Numbered from the stretch's first letter, positions 18,014 through 27,897 are shown. The stretch is 32,977 bases of DNA from Mesoaciditogaceae bacterium (GCA_015486145.1 WFSH01000115.1:1-32977); one strand, 5' to 3'. Numbers and translations are program-made. The notes: generated from the sequence alone by a model not told the origin.

Positions 18014-19261
18014 TTGTTTATAGACAAGGCACGAATATACGTTATTTCTGGTCATGGAGGCAACGGGGCCGTCAGTTTCAGAAGAGAAAAATTCGTTCCC
18101 AAAGGTGGTCCGGATGGCGGAGATGGTGGAAACGGTGGTTCCGTGATCATCAGGGCAACATCTTCTATGAAAACACTTGTGAATTTTAATCACAAAAAGT
18201 ATTTTAAGGCCGCCTCTGGAGAGAATGGAAAAGGTTCAAACATGCATGGCAAATCGGCTGAAGATCTTGTGATACACGTTCCCACGGGTACAGTTGTAAA
18301 AGTGGAAGGAGTTACAATTGCGGATTTAGATGAGCCTGGAAAAAGTGTGGTTGTTGCCAAAGGCGGAAGAGGCGGAAGGGGAAACTCTCATTTCACCAAT
18401 TCGGTAAGGCAAGCTCCAACCATAGCCGAAAATGGAGAACTGGGTGAAGAACATGTGGTGGAGTTGGAGTTAAAAGTTTTGGCAGACGTGGGACTCGTGG
18501 GACTTCCAAATGTTGGTAAGTCTTCTCTCATATCGGCTATGAGTAATGCACATCCAAAGATTGCGGATTACCCTTTTACGACGCTTACTCCAGTACTCGG
18601 AAAAGTGGAAATGGGTTTTGGAAAATCTTACGTTTTGGTTGATATTCCAGGTTTAATAGAAGGCGCCCACAAAGGAACGGGACTGGGCGATGAGTTTTTG
18701 CGCCATGTTGAACGTACACGCGTGATTGCGCATGTTATAGATCTAACGAGCAAAAATCACCTCAAAAATTATAAGATAGTTGAAGAGGAGATGGAAAAAT
18801 ACGAAACTTCTCTGATAAAGAGGCCAGAGGTGATCGTACTCAACAAGGCAGATCTTGTGTCTGAAGACAAAATAGACGCCGTTTCAAAACTTTTCCCGAA
18901 TAAACGTGTTTTCGTCGTTTCTGCTTTAACGAGAAAGGGAATAGAACGGTTAAAAAAAGCACTTTACCACGAAGTACAAAATGCACCCATGATCGACTCT
19001 CAAATAAATGAAGAGGTGGAAAACAAGGCGATCATCACAACAGCTTCTATCACCGTTGAAAAAGAGGGCGGTGTTTTTGTTGTGAAGGGAGAGAAAGTTG
19101 ACAGACTTTTGCACAAGTACCAAATATCTTACCCGGATGCCATGGAATTGTTCATGAAAAAAATCGACGCACTCGGTTTAGAAAAGTTGCTTCAAAATGC
19201 AGGTGTAAAAGAAGGTGACACCGTGGTGATCGGTGACATGGAATTTGAATATCGCACATGA
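18014..19261 (+). CDS. obg: GTPase Obg/CgtA
   Basis: Obg is an essential GTPase tied to 50S ribosome assembly and stress control. The N-terminal glycine-rich Obg fold (GHGGNGAVSFRREKFVPKGG, GGDGGNGGSV, GGRGGRGN) is complete. The G domain has GLPNVGKSS (from residue 163), DYPFTTLTP, VDIPGLIEGAH, NKAD and VSAL. A third, OCT-type domain ends the protein (VKGEKVDRLLHKYQISYPDA, GDTVVIGDMEFEY). At 415 residues it has all three domains. The start is TTG 18014. The stop overlaps nadD (ATGA). Confidence 0.97.
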   Translation: MFIDKARIYVISGHGGNGAVSFRREKFVPKGGPDGGDGGNGGSVIIRATSSMKTLVNFNHKKYFKAASGENGKGSNMHGKSAEDLVIHVPTGTVVKVEGVTIADLDEPGKSVVVAKGGRGGRGNSHFTNSVRQAPTIAENGELGEEHVVELELKVLADVGLVGLPNVGKSSLISAMSNAHPKIADYPFTTLTPVLGKVEMGFGKSYVLVDIPGLIEGAHKGTGLGDEFLRHVERTRVIAHVIDLTSKNHLKNYKIVEEEMEKYETSLIKRPEVIVLNKADLVSEDKIDAVSKLFPNKRVFVVSALTRKGIERLKKALYHEVQNAPMIDSQINEEVENKAIITTASITVEKEGGVFVVKGEKVDRLLHKYQISYPDAMELFMKKIDALGLEKLLQNAGVKEGDTVVIGDMEFEYRT

Positions 19262-19875
19262 AAATAGGTATATATGGAGGAACCTTTGATCCCATTCACA
19301 ATGGCCATTTGATGATTTCCACCTTAGCACTGGAGAATTTGAATTTGGACAGGCTTGTGATCATGCCATCGTACATATCACCACATAAAAAAGGCGTTAT
19401 CAACGCCGATTTTGATACGAGATTTAAATGGGTGAAAAAGGCTTTTAAAGGAATAAATAAAATAGAAGTTTCCGATTATGAGGGAAGAAAGGGAGACATT
19501 TCTTACACTTTCAACACCATCTGTCATTTTGAAAAGATCTACGATAAAATCCTTTATGTTATGGGAGAAGATAGTTTTGTCGATATTGAAAAATGGTACA
19601 AGTACAAAGAATTTCTTGAGAAAGTTGAACTGTGGATCTATCCTCGTTATTGTGAACGGAAATACCTTTCTCCACTCCTTGAAAGGTTGGGAGAATTTTC
19701 GACAAACGTTCATATTTTGAAAAATGTGCCACTTTTCCAAATTTCTTCGACGTTCATAAGGGAAAGGATAAAAGCTGGATTGCCAATAAAGGGCTACGTT
19801 CCTGAAGAAATACGAAGAGAGGTTATCGATTTTTACAACGGCACAAAAAATCATGGGAGGGGAAAAGATGCATGA
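19258..19875 (+). CDS. nadD: Nicotinate-nucleotide adenylyltransferase
   Basis: NadD adenylates nicotinate mononucleotide in NAD synthesis. The 205-residue protein opens with IGIYGGTFDPIHNGHL, the nucleotidyltransferase (H/T)IGH-type motif, followed by VIMPSYISPHKK. YVMGEDSF lies in the middle and ISSTFIRERIKAG, the second nucleotide-binding signature, near the end. It overlaps obg at its start and the epimerase gene at its end. The obg-nadD adjacency is common in bacteria. Confidence 0.95.
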   Translation: MKIGIYGGTFDPIHNGHLMISTLALENLNLDRLVIMPSYISPHKKGVINADFDTRFKWVKKAFKGINKIEVSDYEGRKGDISYTFNTICHFEKIYDKILYVMGEDSFVDIEKWYKYKEFLEKVELWIYPRYCERKYLSPLLERLGEFSTNVHILKNVPLFQISSTFIRERIKAGLPIKGYVPEEIRREVIDFYNGTKNHGRGKDA

Positions 19876-20902
19876 GATCGTAAATGTGACTTTTGAATTG
19901 AAAACTTACGAGTATATTGAACCTTTTAGAATAGCGAACAATGTTGAAAATAAAGCGCACAACGTGGAAGTTAAAGTGTATTTGAAAGATGGTGCTGTTG
20001 GAATAGGTGAGGCTTCGCCGTCTTACAGAGTTAACGGAGAAAGGGTTTCCGCTTTACTTGCGCTGGAAGATGATGTTAAGGAGATGATCTCGGGAGAGGA
20101 TGTTAAAAATTACAGACGCATCTTTAACATTATGGATGGTCTTTCAAGAACTGCCCCTAGTGTAAAAGCCGCCGTTCAATATGCCACTTTAGACGCCTTG
20201 AGCGCCATTTGGAACGCGCCGGTTTATCAGATACTTGGTGGGCACAAGAATAGAATTCACACCGACAAAACGATTGGAATAGATACTCTCAATGTGATGG
20301 TGGAAAAAGCTCGCAAAACTTTTGAGGAAGGGTTTAAAACTTTAAAGATAAAAATTGGCGAAAATTTGAAAGAAGATATAGAAAAAATGGTGGCTATTTC
20401 CGAAGCTACACCTGAGGCATCTTACATAGTTGATGCCAATCAAGGTTACACCACAAAGACGGCCGTGCAATTTGCTCAAGAGGTTTACAGACAAAATGTT
20501 AATGTGGTTGTTTTTGAGCAACCCATCATGTGGAATGATCACGATGGGTTGAAACTTTTAAGATATGCCTCTCCATTCCCAATTGCCGCGGATGAGAGCG
20601 CCAAAACAAAACACGATGTTTACGACCTGATTCGAAATGAATGTGTAGATTTTGTGAATATAAAATTGATGAAATCCGGACTCTCAGATGCGTTGAGCAT
20701 TGTGGAATTGGCGAAAACGACCAACATAGGACTCATGATAGGATGCATGGGTGAATCCAGCGTGGGAATAAATCAGAGTGTTCATTTCGCAGCCGGAACG
20801 GGTGCATTTTCTTACCACGATCTCGATTCTCACATGATGTTAAAAGAAAACTTTCGTGGAAAGTTTAAACAAGAGAGAGATAATCTTATACCAACGCTTT
20901 GA
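19868..20902 (+). CDS. Dipeptide epimerase (L-Ala-D/L-Glu epimerase type, enolase superfamily)
   Basis: This 344-residue enzyme is a member of the muconate-lactonising subgroup of the enolase superfamily. The catalytic K-x-K is in TLKIKIG (about residue 160), the three metal ligands are in VDANQG, VFEQP and AADES, and the second base lysine is in VNIKLMKSGLSDA. GCMGESSVGI near the end matches dipeptide epimerases. T. maritima has a characterised homologue acting on L-Ala-containing dipeptides, linked to recycling of murein peptides. The exact substrate here is not certain. ATG 19868 follows GGGAGGGG and overlaps the end of nadD by eight bases. Confidence 0.9.
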   Translation: MHEIVNVTFELKTYEYIEPFRIANNVENKAHNVEVKVYLKDGAVGIGEASPSYRVNGERVSALLALEDDVKEMISGEDVKNYRRIFNIMDGLSRTAPSVKAAVQYATLDALSAIWNAPVYQILGGHKNRIHTDKTIGIDTLNVMVEKARKTFEEGFKTLKIKIGENLKEDIEKMVAISEATPEASYIVDANQGYTTKTAVQFAQEVYRQNVNVVVFEQPIMWNDHDGLKLLRYASPFPIAADESAKTKHDVYDLIRNECVDFVNIKLMKSGLSDALSIVELAKTTNIGLMIGCMGESSVGINQSVHFAAGTGAFSYHDLDSHMMLKENFRGKFKQERDNLIPTL

Positions 20903-20910
20903 GGTGTGTT

Positions 20911-21438
20911 TTGAGCGTTTTTTTCGTTGCGGTGATGAGCGCGAATGGCAAAATTTCCCGTTCACATACTGCACACTTAGATTGGAGTTCCAAGGCAGAT
21001 TTGATGTGGTTCAAACACATCACGACCAAAGTTGGCGTTGTGGTGATGGGAAAAAAGACATTCGATACGTTGAATTCTCCTCTTCCTGGAAGACTGAACG
21101 TGGTTATGAGTCACAAATCAAACCGCCAAGAAATTCCAAACGTGCTGTTTACCAATATGCCACCTAAGTTCCTCGTGAAAATGTTGAAAGAAAAGGGGTT
21201 TGAAGATATTGCCGTTGTAGGTGGACAGTCGGTATTCACACTTTTTCTAAAAGAAAAATTGGTGGACGAAATGTATTTAACATATGAACCGGTCATCATT
21301 GAGGGTATAGATTTTTTCTCAAATTTGGAAGAAGATGTTAGGATGAAAGTGATAAATACAAAATCTCTGGATTCTGGAGCTTTAGTTGTGCACTACAAAA
21401 TTGTAAGCTGGGAGAAACGTTATGGAAGAGAAGTTTAA
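20911..21438 (+). CDS. folA: Dihydrofolate reductase, Thermotoga type
   Basis: The protein (175 residues) belongs to the DHFR/RibD-C fold. It begins SVFFVAVMSANGKIS and has WFKHITTKVGVVVMGKKTFD, the NADPH-binding LPGRLNVVMS and the second glycine motif AVVGGQSVFTLFLKEKLVDEMYLTYEP in pieces. The order and wording closely resemble the dimeric T. maritima DHFR as I remember it (ITTEIGNVVMG, LPERLNVVL, AVIGGKTVFTEFL). A RibD-like reductase is the alternative. The TTG at 20911 follows GAGGTG; upstream in-frame codons add a non-conserved extension. It ends 17 bases inside the next gene. Confidence 0.85.
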   Translation: MSVFFVAVMSANGKISRSHTAHLDWSSKADLMWFKHITTKVGVVVMGKKTFDTLNSPLPGRLNVVMSHKSNRQEIPNVLFTNMPPKFLVKMLKEKGFEDIAVVGGQSVFTLFLKEKLVDEMYLTYEPVIIEGIDFFSNLEEDVRMKVINTKSLDSGALVVHYKIVSWEKRYGREV

Positions 21439-21862
21439 AGAGATAGAGTTACTTTTAAGGGGAATTTGTTTTCGAGTAAAAGTTGCCGGACGTTTTGTGT
21501 TGAAAGAATTTGATCTGAGCACATCCCAATTTGATATCCTTCAATACCTTTATTTTGAGGGACCTAAAATGATGTCCGAATTGAGTAAAAAGATGGGTGT
21601 GACAAAATCAACTATGACCGGTCTCGTGTCAAGAATGGAAAATGCAGATTACGTTCAAAAAGTACCATTTGAAAAGGATAGGAGGGTCATTCTCGTTAAA
21701 ATCTCCCCCAAAGGGGAGAATATCATAAAAAAAGTCATCGATGAACGGGTAAAATTCGTGGCAAATTCTCTTAAAAACATCGATCGATCAGAGTTGTTGG
21801 AAAATCTTCAGAAAGTGAATGCGGCAATTTCCAAAGAATTTGATCAGTTGAAAAAAAGGTGA
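21422..21862 (+). CDS. MarR-family transcriptional regulator
   Basis: The 146-residue protein has the MarR winged-helix layout: an N-terminal dimerisation helix, LSTSQFDILQYL, the recognition helix region MSELSKKMGVTKSTMTGLVSRMENADYVQ, the wing FEKDRRVILVKISPKG and a C-terminal dimerisation helix. MarR proteins bind palindromes near their own gene and respond to small ligands; no operator is obvious here because the gene has no intergenic region of its own. GGGAGAAACGTT precedes the ATG. It is the last gene of the plus-strand run and overlaps convergent rnhB by 19 bases. Confidence 0.92.
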   Translation: MEEKFKEIELLLRGICFRVKVAGRFVLKEFDLSTSQFDILQYLYFEGPKMMSELSKKMGVTKSTMTGLVSRMENADYVQKVPFEKDRRVILVKISPKGENIIKKVIDERVKFVANSLKNIDRSELLENLQKVNAAISKEFDQLKKR

Positions 21863-22515
21863 AACGTTTCCGCCTTTATGCGTTTGAGAGAAATTTTCTT
21901 GGATGCGATCCAATCCTTTAAAGTTCTTTCATTCAAAGCGTTCCTGACTGGCGCATACGTTAAGCGATGGAATACGGTGGGTCCGTTTTCTTTTAGTGCC
22001 CGTATATGTTGTGGGGTGCCGTATCCCATGTTGTGTTCGAACCCATAATCGGCAAAATAATTAGAAACTTTTTTCATAATATCGTCTCTAAAAACCTTAG
22101 CTGCTATAGAAGCTGCAGCAATTGATGGACTTTTTCCATCTCCTTTTACGATACATTTGTGAAAGAAACTCAACCCCATTTCCAAACCATCAACGAGCAC
22201 GAAAGATTCCGTTCCAAGGGTACGATAAGCCCTTTCCATAGCCAGTTTTGTCGCTCCTATTACGTTGTAAATGTCCACTTCAGTGGGCGTGGCTATCCCA
22301 AACGCTATCTGAGCACTCAAGATCAATTTCTTAAAAAGAAGTTCGCGCTTCTCACGGTTTATTTTTTTTGAGTCATCCACTCCTTCAATCGGTTTTTTCA
22401 ACAGAACAGCTGCAGCTACCACTGGACCCGCCAATGCACCTCGTCCAACTTCATCGATACCCACCACCGTACCGTATTTTGAAATGTAGGGATAGTCAAA
22501 ATCTTTTTCTATCAT
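21844..22515 (-). CDS. rnhB: Ribonuclease HII
   Basis: RNase HII cleaves RNA in RNA-DNA hybrids and single ribonucleotides in DNA. The 223-residue protein has [19 protein letters not shown] with the catalytic Asp-Glu pair, GVDDSKK, FVLVDG and [16 protein letters not shown] with the further aspartates, and [10 protein letters not shown]. The tail after RTLKDWIA is basic and may add substrate contacts. The start lies 20 bases inside the end of uvrB, so the genes are coupled. The 3' end overlaps marR on the other strand. Confidence 0.96.
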   Translation of the reverse strand: MIEKDFDYPYISKYGTVVGIDEVGRGALAGPVVAAAVLLKKPIEGVDDSKKINREKRELLFKKLILSAQIAFGIATPTEVDIYNVIGATKLAMERAYRTLGTESFVLVDGLEMGLSFFHKCIVKGDGKSPSIAAASIAAKVFRDDIMKKVSNYFADYGFEHNMGYGTPQHIRALKENGPTVFHRLTYAPVRNALNERTLKDWIASKKISLKRIKAETFHLFFN

Positions 22516-24493
22516 TTTGGCTTTTGACCTTTCTCAATTCATCACGATAAACAGCCGCTTCTTCGAATCTCCAGTCATCTGCCGCCTCGTTCATTTTTTG
22601 CTCCAATATGGTTATGTATTCTTCAGTATCGACTTTTTCTTTAAGGATCAAAACTTCCTTGATGTCTTCGCCAAATTTATCGTATTCTTTGCCTTCTTCG
22701 GATTTAAGCTGCATGAAAAATTCATCGATTCCCTTTTGAATGGTTTTAGGAGTTATGGAGTGTTTTTCATTGTATTGCAATTGTTTTTTTCTGCGGCGGT
22801 GTGCCTCTTCAATGGCACGTTTCATAGAATTGGTGATCGTGTCAGCGTACAAAATTACTTTTCCATTCACATTTCTTGAGGCACGTCCCATCGTTTGAAC
22901 CAAAGATGTCGTAGACCTTAAAAATCCTTCTTTGTCCGCATCCAATATGGCCACAAGCGAAACTTCCGGCAAATCGAGCCCTTCTCTCAAGAGATTAACA
23001 CCCACCACGGCGTCAATTTTTCCCTTTCTGAGTCTTGTAAGAACTTTCATTCGATCTATGGTGTCGAGATCCGAATGAACGTATTCGGCACGATACCCCA
23101 TTTCTACCAAGTATTGACTTAGCTTTTCAGACATATCCTTTGTCAAAGTTACGATCAAGGCACGTTCGTTTCTGGCTTTGACTCGCTCAAGTTCTTCGAT
23201 CAGATTGTCCACTTGGTTGAGAGTTGGCCTCACTTCAACTTTTGGATCAACGAGTCCTGTAGGTCTAACAATCTGTTCCACAATTCTTTCCGATACTTCT
23301 CTTTCATACGGGCCGGGAGTTGCGGAGACAAAAACAACTTGGGGAGCTCTTTCCAAAAATTCGTTGAACCTTAGGGGGCGGTTGTCATATGCACTCGGTA
23401 AACGAAATCCATAATCAACCAGGCTTTGTTTTCGACTCCTGTCTCCCCTGTGCATTCCCATTATTTGGGGCACGCTTATGTGGGATTCATCGATGAAAAC
23501 TAACAAATCTTCCGGAAAATAGTCCATCAAAGTCCATGGTGGCTCTCCGGGCGCTTTTCCACTGAAATGACGTGAGTAATTTTCTATGCCACTGCAATAT
23601 CCCATTGTGTCAAGCATTTCCAAATCGTAAAGAGTTCTTTGGCGCAAACGCTCCGCTTCCAACAATTTTCCTTGCCTCTTCAACTCTGAAAGTCTCTGAT
23701 CTAACTCTACTCTTATGGATTTTATGGCGCGTTTTACCTTTTCTCGAGTTGAAGTAAATTCCTTGGCTGGATACAAAACCAGCCTATCAATTTCTTCAAG
23801 AGTTTTTCTGGAAATCGGCTCAACTATCAAAATTCTTTCCACATCGTTGTCAAAAAATTCCACCCTTACGATATTTGTTTCATAAGGTGGGTGAATTTCC
23901 AAAACTTCCCCATGCAATCTGAAAGTTCCAGGTTCAATTTCGGAATCGGATCGCTTGTACTGCATGGATGCAAATTTTTTTAGCATTTCCCTTCTGTTTA
24001 CAGATTCTTCGCGCTTAATCTCAAGGTTAATATCTCTGAAGTCTTCCGGATCGCCCGACGCGTATATACACGAAACGCTTGCCACCACGATAACATCACG
24101 ACGTGTTATGACAGATTTCATCGCCGAAAGCCGCATTCTTTCCAACTCTTCGTTTATGTCAGCTTCTTTTTCGATGTACACATCTTTGGATGGCAAATAT
24201 GCTTCCGGGCGATAGTAATCGTAGTAACTCACAAAAAATTCGACACGATTTTGAGGGAAAAACGCTTTGAATTCTCGATACAGCTGAGCTGCAAGAGTTT
24301 TGTTGGGTGACACCACTAACACCGGTCGGTTGAAAGCCGCTATCACGTTGGCCATAGTAAAAGTTTTTCCGGAACCGGTGACGCCTAACAGTGTTAAGAA
24401 TCTTTCTCCTCTCTTTATTCCTTCTTTCAACGATTCTATTGCGTCTGGTTGATCGCCCATGGGAGAAAATTTGCTGAAAAGTTTGAATTTCAT
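22496..24493 (-). CDS. uvrB: Excinuclease ABC subunit B
   Basis: UvrB is the damage-verifying helicase-like core of nucleotide excision repair. At 665 residues it is full length. Visible are GVTGSGKT (residues 37-44), [13 protein letters not shown], the beta-hairpin [15 protein letters not shown], the DEAD-type [40 protein letters not shown], and a C-terminal UVR coiled coil for UvrA/UvrC contact ([18 protein letters not shown]). I chose ATG 24493, with GAGGTGAG before it and the standard [14 protein letters not shown] start; 17 in-frame upstream codons are not conserved. The gene belongs to a run with a PAP2-like gene upstream and rnhB downstream. Confidence 0.97.
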   Translation of the reverse strand: MKFKLFSKFSPMGDQPDAIESLKEGIKRGERFLTLLGVTGSGKTFTMANVIAAFNRPVLVVSPNKTLAAQLYREFKAFFPQNRVEFFVSYYDYYRPEAYLPSKDVYIEKEADINEELERMRLSAMKSVITRRDVIVVASVSCIYASGDPEDFRDINLEIKREESVNRREMLKKFASMQYKRSDSEIEPGTFRLHGEVLEIHPPYETNIVRVEFFDNDVERILIVEPISRKTLEEIDRLVLYPAKEFTSTREKVKRAIKSIRVELDQRLSELKRQGKLLEAERLRQRTLYDLEMLDTMGYCSGIENYSRHFSGKAPGEPPWTLMDYFPEDLLVFIDESHISVPQIMGMHRGDRSRKQSLVDYGFRLPSAYDNRPLRFNEFLERAPQVVFVSATPGPYEREVSERIVEQIVRPTGLVDPKVEVRPTLNQVDNLIEELERVKARNERALIVTLTKDMSEKLSQYLVEMGYRAEYVHSDLDTIDRMKVLTRLRKGKIDAVVGVNLLREGLDLPEVSLVAILDADKEGFLRSTTSLVQTMGRASRNVNGKVILYADTITNSMKRAIEEAHRRRKKQLQYNEKHSITPKTIQKGIDEFFMQLKSEEGKEYDKFGEDIKEVLILKEKVDTEEYITILEQKMNEAADDWRFEEAAVYRDELRKVKSQNDRKRF

Positions 24494-24503
24494 ACAGCTC
24501 ACC

Positions 24504-24914
24504 TCACAAAAACCATCCCAAAGTTGCTCCAACAAGCAGACCAACTATTACTTCAGATACCTTATGGCCTGAAGAAGTGTTGAACTTTTCTTTGGTGAGT
24601 TTTTCAAGAGCTTCAGAATGTCGACCAACCTCTTGTCTCAAATGCAAAGCATCTGTGACTACAACGGTTGCAAAAATGAGAGCTATGGCAAATTGAGAAC
24701 TCGAAAATCCCATACCCTTTCCTATTGCCATGGCCAAGCCTGAAACTGTTGCCGTGTGTGCGCTAGGCATTCCACCAGTGGAAGCGTAAACCTTGAAGTC
24801 CCACTTTCTTTCTCTGAACAATTTCAGAATTAACTTCACGCTTTGCGCCGTCATCCACGACAATATGGCCGCCCACAAATACACATTCCAAAATACTTTT
24901 ACAATCTCAGTCAT
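24504..24914 (-). CDS. divergent PAP2-family (DUF212/YuiD-like) membrane protein
   Basis: The 136 residues match the DUF212 group of acid phosphatase/vanadium haloperoxidase-like proteins. [15 protein letters not shown] and [14 protein letters not shown] are the two signatures, with [17 protein letters not shown] between them. Four hydrophobic segments predict an integral membrane protein. The natural substrate is unknown; lipid phosphates or polyprenyl phosphates are possible from distant kin. It lies four bases after the phosphoesterase gene and ten before uvrB. Confidence 0.87.
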   Translation of the reverse strand: MTEIVKVFWNVYLWAAILSWMTAQSVKLILKLFRERKWDFKVYASTGGMPSAHTATVSGLAMAIGKGMGFSSSQFAIALIFATVVVTDALHLRQEVGRHSEALEKLTKEKFNTSSGHKVSEVIVGLLVGATLGWFL

Positions 24915-24917
24915 CGT

Positions 24918-26135
24918 TCAATTTATCCTTGTCCTGCTTATAAGCCTTGTTTCAACCACAAAATCATCTCTGTCTTTTTTTACCAAAATATAATTCATCT
25001 CTATCTTTTTGTGAAATGTAACCTGCCCGTACTTTCCCACCGATCTCTCGACTAACGGTCTCCATGTTCCGGTGTTAGCATAATATTTTGAACCTGAAGG
25101 TGTTGGAATAATGTGAAAATCTGGCATGTGATTGTGACCAAAGAATACCATTTTCAAACGGGAGTAATCTATGTCAGGTGGTTCTTTGGAGTACCCTGCC
25201 ACGTTCTTTGAGGTTAATTTCCAATCCGGGTTTGTTTCGGAGTTTAATATTTTTTCGGCCCTCATTTTAAGGTAATTTGTTTCTTTAAATCTGAAGATAT
25301 CATCGACGAGTTTGGTAATTCTTCTCCCAAACTCAAACCACCCCGCTTTTTGAGTAAAAAAATCACTCAGCCAATAACTGTGTGGAAACTTTACCCTGGT
25401 CCACGCTCTGGCTTCCTCGCTGCGAAATGCCATGAAAAAACTCCGCCTCCACTCTTTCATGAGATCAACGGGAAGCTTGTAAATGTACGTCACGTACTTC
25501 AACCAATCTACAGCATAAGAAACTGGTCTCACGTTATCGTAATCTCTGACCACCTCTTCTGGCAATTTTGTGGACCTCAAAATGGGTTCGAAATATTTCA
25601 TCGTGTAACGCGTTATATAATCCCCTATAGGGGGAACCAGGTGTCCATCTTGCATGTAAGCAAAAGAATTTGCCACATCGTATTGATTTCCGTGCTGCGC
25701 AAAGATACCAAATTCTTCGTCGTAGAAATGGGGAACGATCTTAAAGTTGGGAGATCCGATCTTTTCCAACAACGCTTCTTTCAACTTGTCGTTCACGAGT
25801 ATGTAGTAATCATGATTTCCAACCACATACACAATCTTATGATGTTTGGAGAAATTCATCAAAGCGTTGAAAAAAAGTTTGTGCTTGTTGAAGATCATCT
25901 CAATAACATCTCCATCTAAGGAGTTACAAAGATCGAAAAAGTTAATAAGTCCCATCTGCTTAACAGCATCACTTTCTAAAATTTCAAAACCGTCTCCGAT
26001 TATTACAAGTTCAGCGTTTCTATCAGCTTCATCCACATCTTCTAAAAGTTTGTAAAACTCACGATCGTAAGCAAAATCATCGCTTGCTGAGCCATCTCCG
26101 ACGTGAAGATCGCTGACGAAAAGCTTCAAGGACAT
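24918..26135 (-). CDS. calcineurin-like metallophosphoesterase, unusually long
   Basis: The binuclear-metal phosphoesterase motifs are complete: FVSDLHVGDG at the N-terminus, VIIGDGFEIL, VVGNHDYYI, FAQHGNQYD and FFGHNHMPDF near the C-terminus. The 405-residue length is well above the roughly 240 of LpxH-type pyrophosphatases. The extra sequence, about residues 160-290, is rich in Trp, Tyr, Phe and Arg and lies between the GNHD and GHNH motifs. It may form a lid or membrane-surface contact. The substrate is unknown. The start (ATG 26135, or GTG 26141) abuts the stop of the phosphohexomutase gene, and the PAP2-like gene follows closely. Confidence 0.88.
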   Translation of the reverse strand: MSLKLFVSDLHVGDGSASDDFAYDREFYKLLEDVDEADRNAELVIIGDGFEILESDAVKQMGLINFFDLCNSLDGDVIEMIFNKHKLFFNALMNFSKHHKIVYVVGNHDYYILVNDKLKEALLEKIGSPNFKIVPHFYDEEFGIFAQHGNQYDVANSFAYMQDGHLVPPIGDYITRYTMKYFEPILRSTKLPEEVVRDYDNVRPVSYAVDWLKYVTYIYKLPVDLMKEWRRSFFMAFRSEEARAWTRVKFPHSYWLSDFFTQKAGWFEFGRRITKLVDDIFRFKETNYLKMRAEKILNSETNPDWKLTSKNVAGYSKEPPDIDYSRLKMVFFGHNHMPDFHIIPTPSGSKYYANTGTWRPLVERSVGKYGQVTFHKKIEMNYILVKKDRDDFVVETRLISRTRIN

Positions 26136-26137
26136 AC

Positions 26138-27808
26138 TCACACAACACTCACAATCTTCGAAATCTCATCCTTCACCTTGTCTAAAAGTTCTAAGGCGTC
26201 ATCTCGTTTTTTAAAATTCATGGCCATGATGTAAAATTTTATTTTCGGTTCCGTTCCCGAAGGTCTTACATACACGGTTAAATTACCTCCAAAATTCATT
26301 CTCAAAACATTTGAGGGTGGAATGTCATCAATTCCTCGGTCGTAATCAACAACCTCAGTCAGTTTATATCCCGAAAGTTCGGAAGGTGGATTTTTGCGCA
26401 AAAAGTCCATTATGGAGTCTATCTTGCCCATCCCTTCCTCACCTTCAAAAACAGGCGCGAATTGTGTTTCAAAATAGTAACCGTACTGCTCGTATATTTC
26501 GTTTAAAGCATCGATAAGTGTCATTCCGCGTTTTTTATACTCCGAAGCCATTTCACAAGTGTACATTATCGCCGTGGCAGAATCTTTATCATACACAAAA
26601 TCTCCAATGTTGTATCCGTAACTTTCCTCAAAAGAAAAAAGTACATCTTTACCCGATTTTCTTAAATCATCTGCTTTGTTACATATCCACTTAAATCCCG
26701 TGAGCACTTCTACAACTTCAACTTCAAAAGATCTTGCTACCTTCGCGAACAGTTTAGAAGATACTATGGACTCAATAACTACGGGATATGTAGGCATCCC
26801 ACGCTTAGAGTACCTGTCGAGAATAAATTTCAAAAGCAACACACCCATTTGATTACCATCTATTCTGACAAACTTACCTCGATGCTTTACCATGACACCC
26901 ATACGATCTGCATCCGGGTCTGAGGCAAGAATGATATCAGAGTCCAGTCTTTCCGCATCTTTTATTGACAATTCAAATGCCCGTGGATCTTCGGGATTGG
27001 GATATTCGACAGTTGGAAAGTCGCCATCAGGTATTGCCTGTGCTTCCTGAACATACGGATTAAACCCGTCTTTTTTGAGAAGTGAAGGAACAATTTTCAC
27101 ACCTGTTCCATGAAGAGGAGTGTAAACGATTTTTAACGATGGATCCACCTCTTTAAATGAAAGTGCCAATGCTTTCTTAAAATACGTCTGGTCTATTTCC
27201 GTTCCCAGCATCTGGATCAAGTGCTGTTTTTTTGCCTCTTCCATGGGCATGCGTTTAATTTCTCCAAATGACTCTATCGCTTTATACTCTCTGATTATAC
27301 CTTCATCGTGTGGAGGTATAACTTGTGCTCCATTTTTCCAATAAGCTTTATAACCATTGTACTTTGGTAAGTTGTGACTTGCCGTGATCATCACGCCAGC
27401 AGTTGCTTCCAACTGTCTTACCGCAAAAGACAAAATTGGAGTTGGTCTGAACTCCTCAAATAAATAGGCTTTTATGTTGTTGGCGGCGAATATTTCTGCC
27501 GTTTCAGCCGCAAATTCCGGGGACATATGACGAGTATCGTAGGATATTACAACACTTTTGGAATCCTTTACAACTTTATTTATGTAGTTTGCAAAAGCTT
27601 GTGTAGCTCGTCCAACGGTGTAAAAATTCATTCTGTTATCTCCGAGCCCTATTATTCCACGCATTCCACCTGTTCCAAATTCCAACTCTTTGTAAAATGC
27701 GTCCTGAAGTTCGTCTTCATCGGTGTTTCGCAATTTTTCTTTGTCCTCCTCAGATATGCTCGAATCTGAGAGCCATTTTTGGTATCTCATCAAAGCTTCT
27801 TTTTCCAC
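26138..27808 (-). CDS. Phosphoglucomutase/phosphomannomutase (alpha-D-phosphohexomutase family)
   Basis: The enzyme interconverts hexose 1- and 6-phosphates. Motifs are FGTGGMRGIIG, the phosphoserine loop GVMITASHNLPKYNGYKAYW, the metal loop ASDPDADRMG, the sugar-binding SFEESYGYN and the phosphate-binding YVRPSGTEPKIKFY. The length (556 residues) and ELEFGTGGMRG start match the long PgcA/PGM2-like group. The N-terminus is uncertain: I use GTG 27808, which is behind AAAGGAG, though with a long 11-base spacer; ATG 27838 adds ten residues but lacks a Shine-Dalgarno site. It is first in a run with the phosphoesterase, PAP2-like protein, uvrB and rnhB. Phosphomannomutase versus phosphoglucomutase preference cannot be read from sequence. 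Confidence 0.9.
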   Translation of the reverse strand: MEKEALMRYQKWLSDSSISEEDKEKLRNTDEDELQDAFYKELEFGTGGMRGIIGLGDNRMNFYTVGRATQAFANYINKVVKDSKSVVISYDTRHMSPEFAAETAEIFAANNIKAYLFEEFRPTPILSFAVRQLEATAGVMITASHNLPKYNGYKAYWKNGAQVIPPHDEGIIREYKAIESFGEIKRMPMEEAKKQHLIQMLGTEIDQTYFKKALALSFKEVDPSLKIVYTPLHGTGVKIVPSLLKKDGFNPYVQEAQAIPDGDFPTVEYPNPEDPRAFELSIKDAERLDSDIILASDPDADRMGVMVKHRGKFVRIDGNQMGVLLLKFILDRYSKRGMPTYPVVIESIVSSKLFAKVARSFEVEVVEVLTGFKWICNKADDLRKSGKDVLFSFEESYGYNIGDFVYDKDSATAIMYTCEMASEYKKRGMTLIDALNEIYEQYGYYFETQFAPVFEGEEGMGKIDSIMDFLRKNPPSELSGYKLTEVVDYDRGIDDIPPSNVLRMNFGGNLTVYVRPSGTEPKIKFYIMAMNFKKRDDALELLDKVKDEISKIVSVV

Positions 27809-27842
27809 GAGGTCGAACACTCCTTTCTTGTATATCATAGGC

Positions 27843-27872
27843 TTGACTTTCTTACCGTATATATTGTACAAT
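27843..27872 (+). promoter_or_regulatory. promoter of tRNA-Val
   Basis: TTGACT (27843-27848), an 18-base spacer and TACAAT (27867-27872) precede the tRNA by 25 bases. The -10 is part of the palindrome ATTGTACAAT, so the minus strand also reads TACAAT here, possibly serving the phosphohexomutase gene in the other direction. Confidence 0.65.
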
Positions 27873-27897
27873 AAAATTCACCGTAGGCATAATGTGT

